Of a stretch of DNA of 32,022 bases, positions 24,656-32,022 are shown piece after piece. The notes beneath the pieces are model-generated. The model saw only the letters and a list, made by a program, of their open reading frames with translations. It did not search any database and had not been told where the DNA came from. Position 1 is the stretch's first letter, and each line of letters starts with the position of its first letter. A program made the translations under genes and the position numbers. The DNA is taken from assembly GCF_011044975.1 (NCBI RefSeq), contig NZ_JAAKZV010000078.1:1-32022 (forward strand), read 5' to 3'. The stretch comes from Streptomyces coryli. Lineage in GTDB: Bacteria > Actinomycetota > Actinomycetes > Streptomycetales > Streptomycetaceae.

Positions 24656-24745
24656 TCAGCCCAGCGTGTCGTCGCGTTGGGCAGGCCTGGTGGCGTTGCT
24701 GTTGAGGCGGTAGAAGAGGTCGCATACGGCGTAGCGGCGCGGACC
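24656..24745 (-). pseudogene. Short C-terminal gene remnant
   Basis: On the minus strand a frame reading RRYAVCDLFYRLNSNATRP and ending QRDDTLG then stop (24656-24658) has nearly pure G/C third positions, unlike the sequence just before it. It looks like the last ~28 codons of a gene whose body is gone. I do not recognise the family. Confidence 0.3.
24659..24682 (+). terminator. Hairpin after arcA
   Basis: GCCCAGCG (24659-24666) and CGTTGGGC (24675-24682) pair over eight positions with one G-T wobble, 13 bp after the arcA stop. No T run follows. It is well placed to end the permease-arcA transcript. Confidence 0.45.
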
Positions 24746-25049
24746 AGCCCCGGCGGGTCCGGCGGACAGCCGTCCTGGGCGGCGGCCCTGATCGGGGCTG
24801 GACCCTACCGCTCGGGCTGGGCCTGTCGCTGCATGGCGGGGCGCGCAGCAAATCTCGCCCCTTCAAGATGATCAACAGCGCCGCCTTCATCATTGACGCT
24901 CAGCTGCAGCTCCGCGAGCCGTCCGGATCGCGGAGCGCGGATGAGACGGAGGAGAGATGACCAACGGAAGGCAGCGCGTCCGGTCACGGTCTGGGGGGGC
25001 TGATCAGGCCGGTCCCTGTGGGTGAAGTGGCCCGGCCTGGGCTGGCGCT

Positions 25050-25290
25050 ATGCGAAAGCGACTCCAGCGGGCGCCATGGGCGGCCGGGCTGACGGTCGCT
25101 GCCGGGATCTACCCACTGGCGCGGCGGAGCCCGGCCCGTAACGTCGGCGAGTGGGCGACCCTGAGTGCAGCGGTCGGCGTCTCCGGCGCCGCACTCGCAG
25201 TCCCGGATCCCGTCCTGGTACCCCGCATTCTGCGCCGGATACGACGTCGCGGCGGCCACGCTCGTCGCAGGCGAGGGCACGGAGTGCCGG
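25050..25290 (+). pseudogene. Remnant of a small membrane protein with an internal deletion
   Basis: One frame reads APWAAGLTVAAGIYPLARR then NVGEWATLSAAVGVSGAALAV (25070-25203), a membrane-protein-like stretch. A neighbouring frame continues with RIPSWYPAFCAGYDVAAATL (from about 25205). The second piece resembles the end of the intact 181-residue membrane protein at 5380-5925 (RSYAEWCGVIDI). Between the two pieces the family would have about 20 more residues, so a small frame-shifting deletion near 25200 is the simplest reading. The 24.75-25.05 kb stretch before it contains no other gene I can support. Confidence 0.4.
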
Positions 25291-25356
25291 CAGGTGATGC
25301 GCGCCCACCAGGCTCGGGGCCAGTGCCCTCGCCTTGACTGGGCCGTTGATCACGGT

Positions 25357-25842
25357 GTGAGCCAGGGTGCAAAGAGCGACAGCGCGGCGTGCGAGCCGAT
25401 CGAATGGTCGTTACGCCAGGCGGAGGCGTCCGACCTCGAGTTGATCGTGGACCTGCAGGCCGTCGTGGTGCGTGACGACCTGGAGCGGCTGGGAGCATTT
25501 GATCCGCACGAGCTGCGGCGGTATCTGTATGCGACCTTCAGTCCGCAGCACATGTGGATCGTCATGGTCGACGGCGCTTTCGCGGGATGCGCGGCGCTCG
25601 TGCCGGTCCCGGCCGGCTGGCGGATGCGGCACTTCTACCTCCGTCCGGAGCTCCACAACCGCGGCGTCGGCACGGCCGTACTGCGCACGCTGCTGGAGCG
25701 TGCCGATCGGGCCGGGGTCACGGTAGAGCTGGCGGTATACCGAGGCAGCGCGGCCCAACGACTGTACGAGCGACATGGCTTCACGGTCGTTGGCCAGAGG
25801 GAACGGGCGGTTGAGATGGTGCGCCCGGCGACCACTCCGTGA
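25357..25842 (+). CDS. GNAT-family N-acetyltransferase
   Basis: A 161-residue acetyltransferase. The domain starts at WSLRQAEASDLELIVDLQ. Motif A, the acetyl-CoA site, is HFYLRPELHNRGVGTAVLRTLLERA, and motif B ends in LYERHGFTVVGQRERAVEM. The frame is open from 25165, but the upstream part belongs to the membrane-protein remnant in composition and GTG 25357 is the better start; it has no clear ribosome binding site. The substrate is unknown. It appears monocistronic, with a hairpin 14 bp after its stop. Confidence 0.82.
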   Translation: MSQGAKSDSAACEPIEWSLRQAEASDLELIVDLQAVVVRDDLERLGAFDPHELRRYLYATFSPQHMWIVMVDGAFAGCAALVPVPAGWRMRHFYLRPELHNRGVGTAVLRTLLERADRAGVTVELAVYRGSAAQRLYERHGFTVVGQRERAVEMVRPATTP

Positions 25843-25855
25843 GGGGCGTCCGTTC

Positions 25856-25873
25856 GCAGCGCATTCGCGCTGC
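25856..25873 (+). terminator. Hairpin after the GNAT gene
   Basis: GCAGCGC (25856-25862) and GCGCTGC (25867-25873) pair perfectly around ATTC, 14 bp after the GNAT stop codon. It is short and GC-only, without a T run. Confidence 0.45.
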
Positions 25874-25966
25874 TTGCGGAGTGATGGGCGGACCACGGGG
25901 CGGGTCTTGACCGATTCGCCGGACGGCTACGTGCGTCGGGGACGTCCCTCGTGGGTGTGGTTGTCC

Positions 25967-25992
25967 GGGGCGGTGCCGTGTGGCGCCGCCCC
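25967..25992 (+). terminator. Stem-loop upstream of the acyltransferase gene
   Basis: GGGGCGGTGCC (25967-25977) and GGCGCCGCCCC (25982-25992) pair over 11 positions with one G-T wobble around GTGT, followed by TTT. It looks like an intrinsic terminator, 81 bp before the acyltransferase start. It could end read-through from the GNAT side or act as a leader attenuator. The rest of 25843-26072 shows no gene. Confidence 0.5.
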
Positions 25993-26072
25993 TTTGCCGG
26001 GTGCGGTGCGGTAGCTGATCGGTGCGGCGGGGCGGATGACGGGCCTCGGCCGAGCCGATCGAGGAGCCTGGC

Positions 26073-28187
26073 GTGCGTGTGCGGTACCGGTCCGATGTCC
26101 AGGGGCTGCGTGCCGTGGCCGTGCTGCTGGTGGTGTGCGGGCATCTGTTCGCCTGGCCCGCGGGCGGGTTCATCGGCGTGGATGTCTTCTTCGTCATTTC
26201 CGGGTTCCTGATCACGCAGCTGCTGCTGCGTGAGTACGAGCGGACCGGGCGTATTTCCCTCGGTTCCTTCTACGCGCACCGGGCCCGGCGGCTGCTGCCG
26301 AATGCCGCGCTGGTGCTGGTCGCCGTGCTGGTGGCGGCGTGGGCGTTCCTTCCACTGCTGCGGGCGCGGCAGGCGGCGGTGGATGTCGTGTGGGCGCAGC
26401 TGTTCGCGGCGAACATCAACTTCGAGCGGCAGCAGGCCGATTACTTCCAGCGGGAGTTGCCGCCGTCGCCGGTGCAGCACTTCTGGTCGCTGTCGGTGGA
26501 GGAGCAGTTCTACTTCGTGTGGCCGGTGCTGCTGCTGGCCGTCTGCCTGACGCTGACCAGACGGCGGGCGCGTGCGGGGGCACTGGCCAAGGTGCTCGCG
26601 GTGATCGTCGCCGCGCTGCTCGGCTGGGCGTTCCTGGCCGCCGGGGACGTCGAGCCCGGCCGGTACTTCTCCGCCCTGTGCCGCGGCTGGGAGCTCGGCG
26701 CGGGGGCGGTGCTGGCCGCGGCCGCACCGGCCTGCCGGCGGCTGACCGGGCGCGGCCGCCATGTCCTGCTGGTGCTCGGCCTGGCCGGGATCGCCGCGGC
26801 TGCCGTGTGGACGCCGCCGGAGGTGGCCGGTCCGAGAGCGGTGGCCGTCCCGGTGCTGGCCACGCTGTGCGTCCTGGCCTCCGGCACGGCGGGCGCCCCG
26901 CCGCTGCCGCGCCTGCTGGGCAACCGGGGCATGGTCTACATCGGGGGCGCCTCGTACGCGCTGTATCTGTGGCACTGGCCGGTGATCGTCATCCTGGCGG
27001 CGCAGCTCGGCGAGGGCAGCGCGGCGCACCTGACCTGGTGTCTGGTGCTGATCCCGCTGCTGGCGCTGTCCTCGTATCACCTGGTGGAGCAGCCGCTGCG
27101 CGTCTCCGCCAACAGGCGCTCGGACGGCCACCGGCGCGGCCGCACCGGCCCGCGGCAGGTCTCGACCGCCCGCGCACGGGCGGCCACGGCAGGCCTGGTC
27201 GTGGCGAGCTTGCTCGGCTCGTTCCTCGTCGTACGCGGCAGCGACGCCTCGATCGCGGCGCTGGAGAGCCGGGCGCAGCGGGCCGACCCGGCGGCCGCCC
27301 GGAGCGACGGCAAGGAGCGGGAGGTCCCGGCGGCGGGCGCGGGGGAGATGAGCGCCCGGGCGCGTACGAGCGCGGTGCGGCGGGCCCTGGCCGCCCGCTC
27401 CTGGCCGGACCTCAATCCCCCGGCCGAGCTGGTGGGCGCCCAGCGGCCGCCGGAGCAGAAGCAGGGCTGTCAGCGCACCGCCGTCGCCGACCCCACTGCC
27501 TGCAGCTTCGGCCCGCGCGGCACCCCGCGCTCCCGGACCGCGGTCGTGGTGGGCGACTCGGTCGCCATCGCCTGGCTGCCGGGCATCCGCCGGGCGCTGC
27601 AACCCGCCGGATGGCGGGTGCGCGGACTGACGCTGGAGGGCTGCCCGCAGACCGACATCACCCTCAGATGGATGGCCGGCGAAGGCCCCGACGGCTACTG
27701 CACCGGCCACCGCCGCCAAGCCCTCGCCGAGGTCCGGCGGATGCGCCCCGGCCTGGTGATCCTCTCCGACTCCGCGGCCAACCTCACCCGGCTCGCCCCG
27801 GCCAGCCGCCCCTGGCCGGACGCCGCCCACCGCACCTACCGCGCGCTGCGCGCGGCCGCCGGCCGGGTCGTCGTGCTGGCCCCGCCGCCGCAGGGAATCG
27901 ACCCGCAGGAATGCGCCACGCGCACCGACGACCCCGGCGACTGCGTCAGCGACATCACCTCCGCCGCCCGCGAGGTGGCCGCCATCTCCCGGCGTACGGC
28001 CCGGGCGACGGGTGCCGAATACGCCGAGACGCTCCCCTGGTTCTGCGCCGCCGGCCGCTGCCCGATGTTCGTCGGCACCACCCTCGTACGACGCGACTAC
28101 CTGCACCTCACCCCGACCTACTCCCGCCAACTCGCCCCGGACCTGCGACGCGTACTACTGCCTCCTGAACATGCCGGAAACAGCTAG
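26073..28187 (+). CDS. OafA/YrhL-type membrane acyltransferase with C-terminal SGNH domain
   Basis: A 704-residue membrane enzyme. The N-terminal acyltransferase-3 domain covers about residues 1-340 with ten helices. It has the hallmark RYRSDVQGLRAVAV, His24 in CGHLF and the GGFIGVDVFFVISGFLIT signature, then HFWSLSVEEQFYFVWP. The C-terminal ~250 residues form an extracytoplasmic SGNH domain with the GDS Ser in VVVGDSVAIAW and the catalytic pair Asp675/His678 in RDYLHLT. Such two-domain proteins carry acyl groups across the membrane and put them on cell-surface polysaccharide or peptidoglycan. GTG 26073 follows GAGGAG at good spacing. No polysaccharide genes are adjacent, so the acceptor is unknown. 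Confidence 0.92.
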   Translation: MRVRYRSDVQGLRAVAVLLVVCGHLFAWPAGGFIGVDVFFVISGFLITQLLLREYERTGRISLGSFYAHRARRLLPNAALVLVAVLVAAWAFLPLLRARQAAVDVVWAQLFAANINFERQQADYFQRELPPSPVQHFWSLSVEEQFYFVWPVLLLAVCLTLTRRRARAGALAKVLAVIVAALLGWAFLAAGDVEPGRYFSALCRGWELGAGAVLAAAAPACRRLTGRGRHVLLVLGLAGIAAAAVWTPPEVAGPRAVAVPVLATLCVLASGTAGAPPLPRLLGNRGMVYIGGASYALYLWHWPVIVILAAQLGEGSAAHLTWCLVLIPLLALSSYHLVEQPLRVSANRRSDGHRRGRTGPRQVSTARARAATAGLVVASLLGSFLVVRGSDASIAALESRAQRADPAAARSDGKEREVPAAGAGEMSARARTSAVRRALAARSWPDLNPPAELVGAQRPPEQKQGCQRTAVADPTACSFGPRGTPRSRTAVVVGDSVAIAWLPGIRRALQPAGWRVRGLTLEGCPQTDITLRWMAGEGPDGYCTGHRRQALAEVRRMRPGLVILSDSAANLTRLAPASRPWPDAAHRTYRALRAAAGRVVVLAPPPQGIDPQECATRTDDPGDCVSDITSAAREVAAISRRTARATGAEYAETLPWFCAAGRCPMFVGTTLVRRDYLHLTPTYSRQLAPDLRRVLLPPEHAGNS

Positions 28188-28717
28188 GACGGAACGGCCA
28201 TACCCCACGGCGCTCAGCTCGCTCCCCCCTCCAACACAGCCGCGGAGTGTGACGGCGACACCTGACTCCTCACCCGCGGCGCCGGGCCGCCAGAACGGCG
28301 CGTCACCATCGGCGGCCGTACGGTTCGGCGCCCGCTCGCTCGCACCTCGGCGAGTTCTGTCAACCCCGTGTCGCTCTGCACCGCGTCGTCCAGGCCTGTG
28401 CGTTTCGCGTACCCGCCATCGGTGAGCCCGGACGTCGGGCCGAGCAGTTCAGCCGTGGAGTACTCCGGGGGCGAACACGCACGGGGGAAGGGCGAGTCCG
28501 GTACGCCGCGTGGCGGGGAACATGTCCCTCTTCGCACCATGCCGCGCGCCGCCGAACCGGAACAGCATCCCCGCACCGGTGGCACGCATCGAGCCCACTC
28601 GCGGGACATGCACCGATCCGGGGGAAGGAATACACCACTCAGCGTGGAGCGCCCCAAACGGCCATGCAGGCCACCGTGCCTGTAGGGCGCTGCGGTTCGC
28701 CGATGACGGGCAGCTGT
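28188..28717. other. Stretch of about 530 bp with no supportable gene
   Basis: The only candidate is a minus-strand frame 28214-28657. Part of it (AELLGPTSGLTDGGYAKRTG, then LDDAVQSDTGLTELAEV) has G/C-rich third positions, but its N-terminal half is low quality, no ribosome binding site supports a start, and I know no family that fits. It may be a gene fragment. No tRNA or riboswitch pattern was recognised. Confidence 0.35.
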
Positions 28718-28747
28718 GCCGGCGATCGCCGGCGCCGTCTCCGACGG
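28718..28747 (-). terminator. Paired palindromes after the L,D-transpeptidase gene
   Basis: CCGTC and GACGG (28735-28747) form a small stem, and GCCGGCGATCGCCGGC (28718-28733) is a perfect 16-base palindrome. Both lie directly after the stop at 28751 in the direction of that gene. They are likely transcription ends. Confidence 0.4.
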
Positions 28748-28750
28748 TGG

Positions 28751-29517
28751 TCAGCGGGGTTTACGGCCGTAGATGAAGACGCGGGTGCCCTTGCGTGCCG
28801 CTGTCCACGGGGCCTTGGCATCGGCGACGCGCATGTTGACGCAGCCGTGTGAGCCCGGGGGTGCGTACATCGAGCCGTGGTGGCCGTGGAAGGCCTGGCC
28901 GCCCGAGAAGAACTGGCTGTGCGGCATTGGGGCGTTGTCGTAGAGCGAGGAGCGGTGGTGGCGGTCGCGGAGGTAGACGCGGTGCCACCCGATGCGGGTC
29001 GGGTAGCCCGGGGCGCCGGAGCGGATCGGGCGGGCGTGCAAGGTCACCTTGCCCTCGCGCTGGACCAGAGCAGCTGGCGGGTCAGGTCGACGCAGATCAC
29101 AGGGCCGGCGGTGCGCGGGCAGCGGCCGGCGCGGTTGGGGTGGGCCCGCTCGGCGAGCAGGACCGCTGTGCCGCGGGTGACGCGGCCCGCGTAGCCGATC
29201 GCGTGGCGGATGCCGTGGCGCTGCTGGAAGGACTGGATGGCCGCGCAGTCCGCGTGGGACTGCACGCCGTCGACCGGCAGGCCGAGATGGCGCTCCAGCT
29301 GCTTCTGGTACGGGCCGGACTGCTCGGTGCAGAACGGCGGGCGTTTCGCCTTCTCGTACGGCGGCGACTCCTCCCGGTCCGGGACCGTCAGCCGCGGGGC
29401 AGCGGCATGCGGCTCGGCCGTCACCGCGCCGCCGGCCGGGATGAGGGCGGCCGCCAGGGCCAGGAAAAGGGCGCGGAGTACCGGCAGTTGGCGCGCGCTG
29501 CGCAGGCTCGGGCCCAT
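28751..29517 (-). pseudogene. Secreted L,D-transpeptidase (YkuD) broken by a one-base loss
   Basis: ATG 29517 follows AAGGAGAC and starts a signal peptide (LPVLRALFLALAAALIPAGG). Next comes a peptidoglycan-binding-like region (YQKQLERHLGLPVDGVQS, then AIQSFQQRHGI) and the first strand of the YkuD domain, VICVDLTRQLLW. There the frame breaks at about 29064: CTC TGG TCC AGC leads to an early stop, whereas inserting one G (TGG GTC CAG) restores VQREGKVTLHARPIRSG and the catalytic GSHGCVNMR motif through to TGA 28751. The intact enzyme would make 3-3 cross-links in peptidoglycan outside the membrane. Either the gene is dead or a base is missing from the assembly. Confidence 0.85.
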
Positions 29518-29705
29518 GAACTCGTCGTCTCCTTGGTGAAGAGATCCATTGCTGTCCTGGAGAAGCCTCTCGCCGCGGGGCGCGGAAACGCGGGCACTTG
29601 CCCGGGTGTCGGATAAACGGCCCTGCGTTGATCAGCTGAACGAGTGTTTCGGGGCGCTTCAGCCACCGCGTCAACCCGGTCCGCGGGGTCAAAGCCCTGA
29701 TCCTG

Positions 29706-30401
29706 ATGGCCAGGGAAATCAGAAATATCGCTTCCGCGGGCATCGCGGGCATCGCCGGACTCGTACTGGCCGGAGCACTCGCTCCGGCCCCTGCCTTCGC
29801 CGCCACGTCGGCGCCCGCGGACGACAAGCCGCAGGAGAATACGTCGCGCTTCGGTCCGGGCCCGGGCAGCCCCCTGGACTGCGAGGAGTGTCTGGAGAAG
29901 AACCTCGAGCGGTACCTGGACGCGCTCCTGCAGAAGGACCCGGACAAGTACCACAAGATGTTCAAGGGCGAGAAGGGCGAGCCCGGCACGCCGGGTGGCC
30001 CGGCCGGTCCGGAGGGCCCCCAGGGCCCCGAGGGCAAGCAAGGCCCCGAAGGTAAGCAGGGCCCGGAAGGCAAGCAGGGGCCCGAAGGCCAGGAGGGCCC
30101 CGAGGGCAAGCAGGGGCCGAAGGCCACGACCGAAGAGGTCGCCACGGCCGTCGGCGACAGCATGTACACCCGCACGAGCATCGTGAAGAAGGTGCCGGCC
30201 CAGCAGGAGGCCGGCGCCACTGCCCGCTGTGACGACGGAGACAAGGCCACCGGCGGCGGCGTGTGGACCTCGGGCAACCCTCAGATGTACGTCAACGGCA
30301 GCCGGCCCTCGGCTGATCTGCAGACGTGGGAGGGGTCCGCCTACGACATCACCACGAATGAACACACGATGCAGGCCTACGTGATCTGCATCAAGCAGTA
30401 G
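29706..30401 (+). CDS. Secreted collagen-like protein
   Basis: A 231-residue protein. A signal peptide (residues 1 to about 32, ending APAPAFA) is followed by a short region with a Cys-x-x-Cys pair (DCEECLEK). Residues 88-139 form 16 Gly-X-Y triplets with one interruption. The C-terminal ~90 residues (ARCDDGDKATGGGVW to QAYVICIKQ) form a small globular domain with two Cys residues, of a type seen at the end of other actinobacterial collagen-like proteins. It should be an extracellular trimeric rod. ATG 29706 has no strong ribosome binding site, but it begins the signal peptide well. It is divergent from the L,D-transpeptidase gene. Function is unknown; adhesion or matrix roles are possible. 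Confidence 0.85.
   Translation: MAREIRNIASAGIAGIAGLVLAGALAPAPAFAATSAPADDKPQENTSRFGPGPGSPLDCEECLEKNLERYLDALLQKDPDKYHKMFKGEKGEPGTPGGPAGPEGPQGPEGKQGPEGKQGPEGKQGPEGQEGPEGKQGPKATTEEVATAVGDSMYTRTSIVKKVPAQQEAGATARCDDGDKATGGGVWTSGNPQMYVNGSRPSADLQTWEGSAYDITTNEHTMQAYVICIKQ
29967..30122 (+). repeat. Gly-X-Y collagen repeat tract
   Basis: Triplets GEK, GEP and GTP, one extra Gly, then GPA, GPE, GPQ and alternating GPE/GKQ units. The GPE-GKQ pair repeats in near-identical 18-base DNA units, so copy number may vary between strains. Neighbouring Glu and Lys at X and Y positions can form the salt bridges that replace hydroxyproline in bacterial collagens. Confidence 0.85.
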
Positions 30402-30419
30402 CAGCAGGGCATTGCACCG

Positions 30420-30455
30420 GACCGGCCCTTGGCAGATGCCTGCCAAGGGCCGGTC
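30420..30455. terminator. Strong bidirectional terminator
   Basis: Perfect 16-base arms, GACCGGCCCTTGGCAG (30420-30435) and its complement (30440-30455), enclose ATGC. It lies 18 bp after the collagen-like gene stop and at the end of the convergent M60 gene, so it can end both transcripts. Confidence 0.8.
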
Positions 30456-31393
30456 ACTTGGCCGGACTGGAAGGTCCGGCAAGCCGGCGAAGCCCCCGGC
30501 TGGTCGAGGGAGGCGATTGCCCGGCGGGTGTCTGCGGTCGGGCGGAGGCCCCAGGCGGTGAAGTAGTCGGTGAGGTCGTGTTGGGCGGCCTTGCTCGCCT
30601 CGACCATGAAGAAGTGTCTTCTGGCGGCGTCGTTGCCGGCCGTCTTGTCGGTCGCGGGACGGGCGGCCGCGTGCAGGCGGTGGTAGAAGTCGTCGCCGAA
30701 CAGGACCCGCATCACTGCCGTCGAAGTTCCGGTCCTGGGGCGGCAGCTGCAGGTAGCGCTGGGCCGGCTCCCAGCCGGGGCGGCCGCCGTGACCGGTGGC
30801 CGCGGGGTCGGTCTTGAAGTGGCGTTGGGCGGCGAGGGAGTTGATGTTGACCGTCTGCTCGGTCACCGCGCTCCATTCCCATTTCGCCTGCTGGCGCTGG
30901 TGGCCCATCTCGTGCCACATGCCCCAGGCCCGCCGCAGGCCCTTCGGGGTCAGGAGGTGATCGAGCGGGAACTCGTCGGGATGCCGATGCAGTCGTGGGT
31001 GGCGTGGGCGGTGAAGCCGGTGCGGTATTCGACGATCTGCTGGAGGAGCGGGGTCGGTTTCATGTCGCCGTCGCCTCCGCCGATCTTGTCTTCCTCGGCG
31101 GCCACCTCGCCGTAGGCCTTCAGGAGCTCGTCCTGCTCGGCTTCGGCGTGGCGGCAGGCGGTGGTCAGCGGGACCGTGAGCTGGACGCGGGCGGTGCGCA
31201 GCTGGGCGTACAGGGCTTTGGCCGACTTCAGCATGCGCTGCCGGCCGTCGTGGTCGGTCTTGCCAAGGACGTAGAGCGGTATCGGCTGCGCCGCCTCACC
31301 GAGCTGCACCGTGGTTCTGGTGTGCTCGGCGCGGGGGCGGACGTCGAGGTGGCGGAGGTTGATCGGGCCGCCGCGGCGGGCTGACCGGGGCAC
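30454..31393 (-). pseudogene. M60-type zinc metallopeptidase broken by frameshifts
   Basis: Three consecutive frames together read as one M60-like protein. Frame one (31393 to about 30978) has TTVQLGEAAQPIPLYVLG and LLKAYGEVAAEEDKIGGG up to GFTAHATHDCIGIP. Frame two (about 30977-30715) continues DEFPLDHLLTPKG, WHEMGHQRQQAKWEW with the zinc motif HEMGH (30900-30914), and VTEQTVNINSLAAQRH. Frame three (from about 30715) gives VMRVLFGDDFYHRLH and AAQHDLTDYFTAWGLRP. The first break is explained by one lost base (ATC CC-GAC GAG); the second needs one extra or two lost bases. The N-terminus and any signal peptide upstream of 31393 are not recognisable, so the gene is probably also truncated. Intact relatives cleave mucin-type glycoproteins. 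Confidence 0.8.
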
Positions 31394-32022
31394 CCCGATG
31401 CCTTGCGGGCGGGGTCGCGCAGGCCGTGGTTACCGCAGCAGCGGCCACAGTCCTACCCCTAACGTCCGTGCACCCATCGCCCCCATCCGCGACTCGGCAC
31501 ACCGAGCGTCCGAGCCCGCAAGTCCTGCGATCCGCACGACCTGATGCTCGACGGCGCGCCCGGCCACTGCTGACTCCCCGGCCGCGACGGCCGCAATGCG
31601 CGACACGCGCCCCAGTCACCCTTCTGTATGGCGCCCACGGCAGGAGCCGAAGACAAGGGCTGGTCGGGGCGGTGGGGCCGTGACCGGCGGTGATGTGCTG
31701 GTGGTGCGGATGTCGGGGTGGTTGCCGAAGACGCGTGCCGTCTGATCACTAGCGGTGGGGTGCGGGTGTTGTCAGCGTGCGTGCGAGCACACGTTGGGTC
31801 GCTCCCGGGAGCGACAGGGGGGGGCAGACGGGCCCACAGCGGCGCCGAGTTGGCGCATGAGTCGGACATGTGAACCGGTCCGAACGGGTGCCGTCACCAA
31901 CCTGGCCACCGGGCAAGCCCCGGCTGCTACCGGCAGTGAGGATGCGACGAACTACTCGAGCTTTAGCCGCAACGGAGGGAGGCATTGACGGCGCGCTGTC
32001 CGCTGACCTGTGACTATGGGGG
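31394..32022. other. Stretch of about 630 bp with no supportable gene
   Basis: All open frames here are short with poor codon character. The sequence just upstream of the M60 remnant does not continue that protein. At 31977-31983 GGAGGGAGG precedes TTG 31985, whose frame is open to the window edge (about 12 codons), so a gene may begin there. No tRNA was recognised. Confidence 0.35.
31798..31815. repeat. Perfect 18-base palindrome
   Basis: GTCGCTCCCGGGAGCGAC is fully self-complementary with no loop, followed by a run of eight G residues. A gapless dyad of this length suits a dimeric protein-binding site better than a terminator. Nothing nearby identifies the protein. Confidence 0.5.

Noticed and set aside
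24647-25050. Insertion sequence or transposase remnant after arcA
   Set aside because: No transposase motif, terminal inverted repeats or target duplication could be seen; only short unassigned fragments are present.
28188-28750. c-di-AMP (ydaO-type) riboswitch or other structured RNA near the transpeptidase
   Set aside because: The stretch lies at the 3' side of that gene, not its leader, and I could not find the conserved ydaO core sequences.

Overview
The window reads as a chromosomal segment of a high-GC actinomycete, most likely Streptomyces. Third codon positions are almost all G or C, GTG/TTG starts are common, several regulator genes look leaderless, and the families present are typical of streptomycetes (TetR, MerR, XRE with a MmyB-like domain, DesK/DesR-type two-component pair, Tat-exported oxidoreductase, secreted L,D-transpeptidase, M60 peptidase and collagen-like protein). 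The mix of small regulator-plus-enzyme modules and decayed genes suggests an accessory region. No rRNA, tRNA, intact insertion sequence or CRISPR array was seen.

Layout. 1-3.2 kb: the tail of an unknown gene translationally coupled to a mannonate-dehydratase-like enolase-superfamily enzyme, then a TetR repressor divergent from an SDR oxidoreductase and an SMR (Gdx/SugE-type) exporter, with two related palindromes between them. 3.3-5.4 kb: a secreted GH9-like protein with an altered active-site motif. 5.4-8.3 kb: two small membrane proteins divergent from a histidine kinase/response regulator pair, with a perfect palindrome between. 8.3-10.5 kb: a DUF1330 protein, an alpha/beta hydrolase and an XRE/MmyB-like regulator.

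10.5-16.7 kb is the most unusual part. A tight minus-strand operon encodes a cucumopine-synthase-like protein (cyclophilin-like fold plus helical bundle), a DadA/glycine-oxidase-like flavoenzyme, a NodU/TobZ-type carbamoyltransferase, an SRPBCC protein and a histidine phosphatase. An epoxide-hydrolase-like enzyme lies just upstream and a possible 62-residue protein just downstream. There is no PKS, NRPS or terpene synthase, so this could be a non-canonical small-molecule pathway built on opine-type (Pictet-Spengler-like) chemistry followed by oxidation and carbamoylation. That is inference; I do not recognise the cluster as a characterised one.

16.8-21.3 kb: an internally deleted GlxA-type regulator, a Tat-exported 3-ketosteroid-1-dehydrogenase-like flavoprotein behind a palindromic operator, and a MerR regulator divergent from a class-C-beta-lactamase-fold hydrolase. 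21.4-24.6 kb: an SRPBCC protein, an ArcD-like antiporter and arginine deiminase (arcA) in one operon, without arcB or arcC in view. 24.65-25.36 kb: gene remnants. 25.4-28.2 kb: a GNAT acetyltransferase and an OafA-type membrane acyltransferase with a C-terminal SGNH domain.

28.2-32 kb is cell-surface and decayed: an L,D-transpeptidase broken by a one-base loss, an intact secreted collagen-like protein, and an M60-type metallopeptidase broken by two frameshifts. The two short unreadable stretches (28.19-28.72 and 31.39-32.02 kb) hold no gene I can support. Single-base losses in short G/C runs cluster here, so real decay and assembly error both remain possible.
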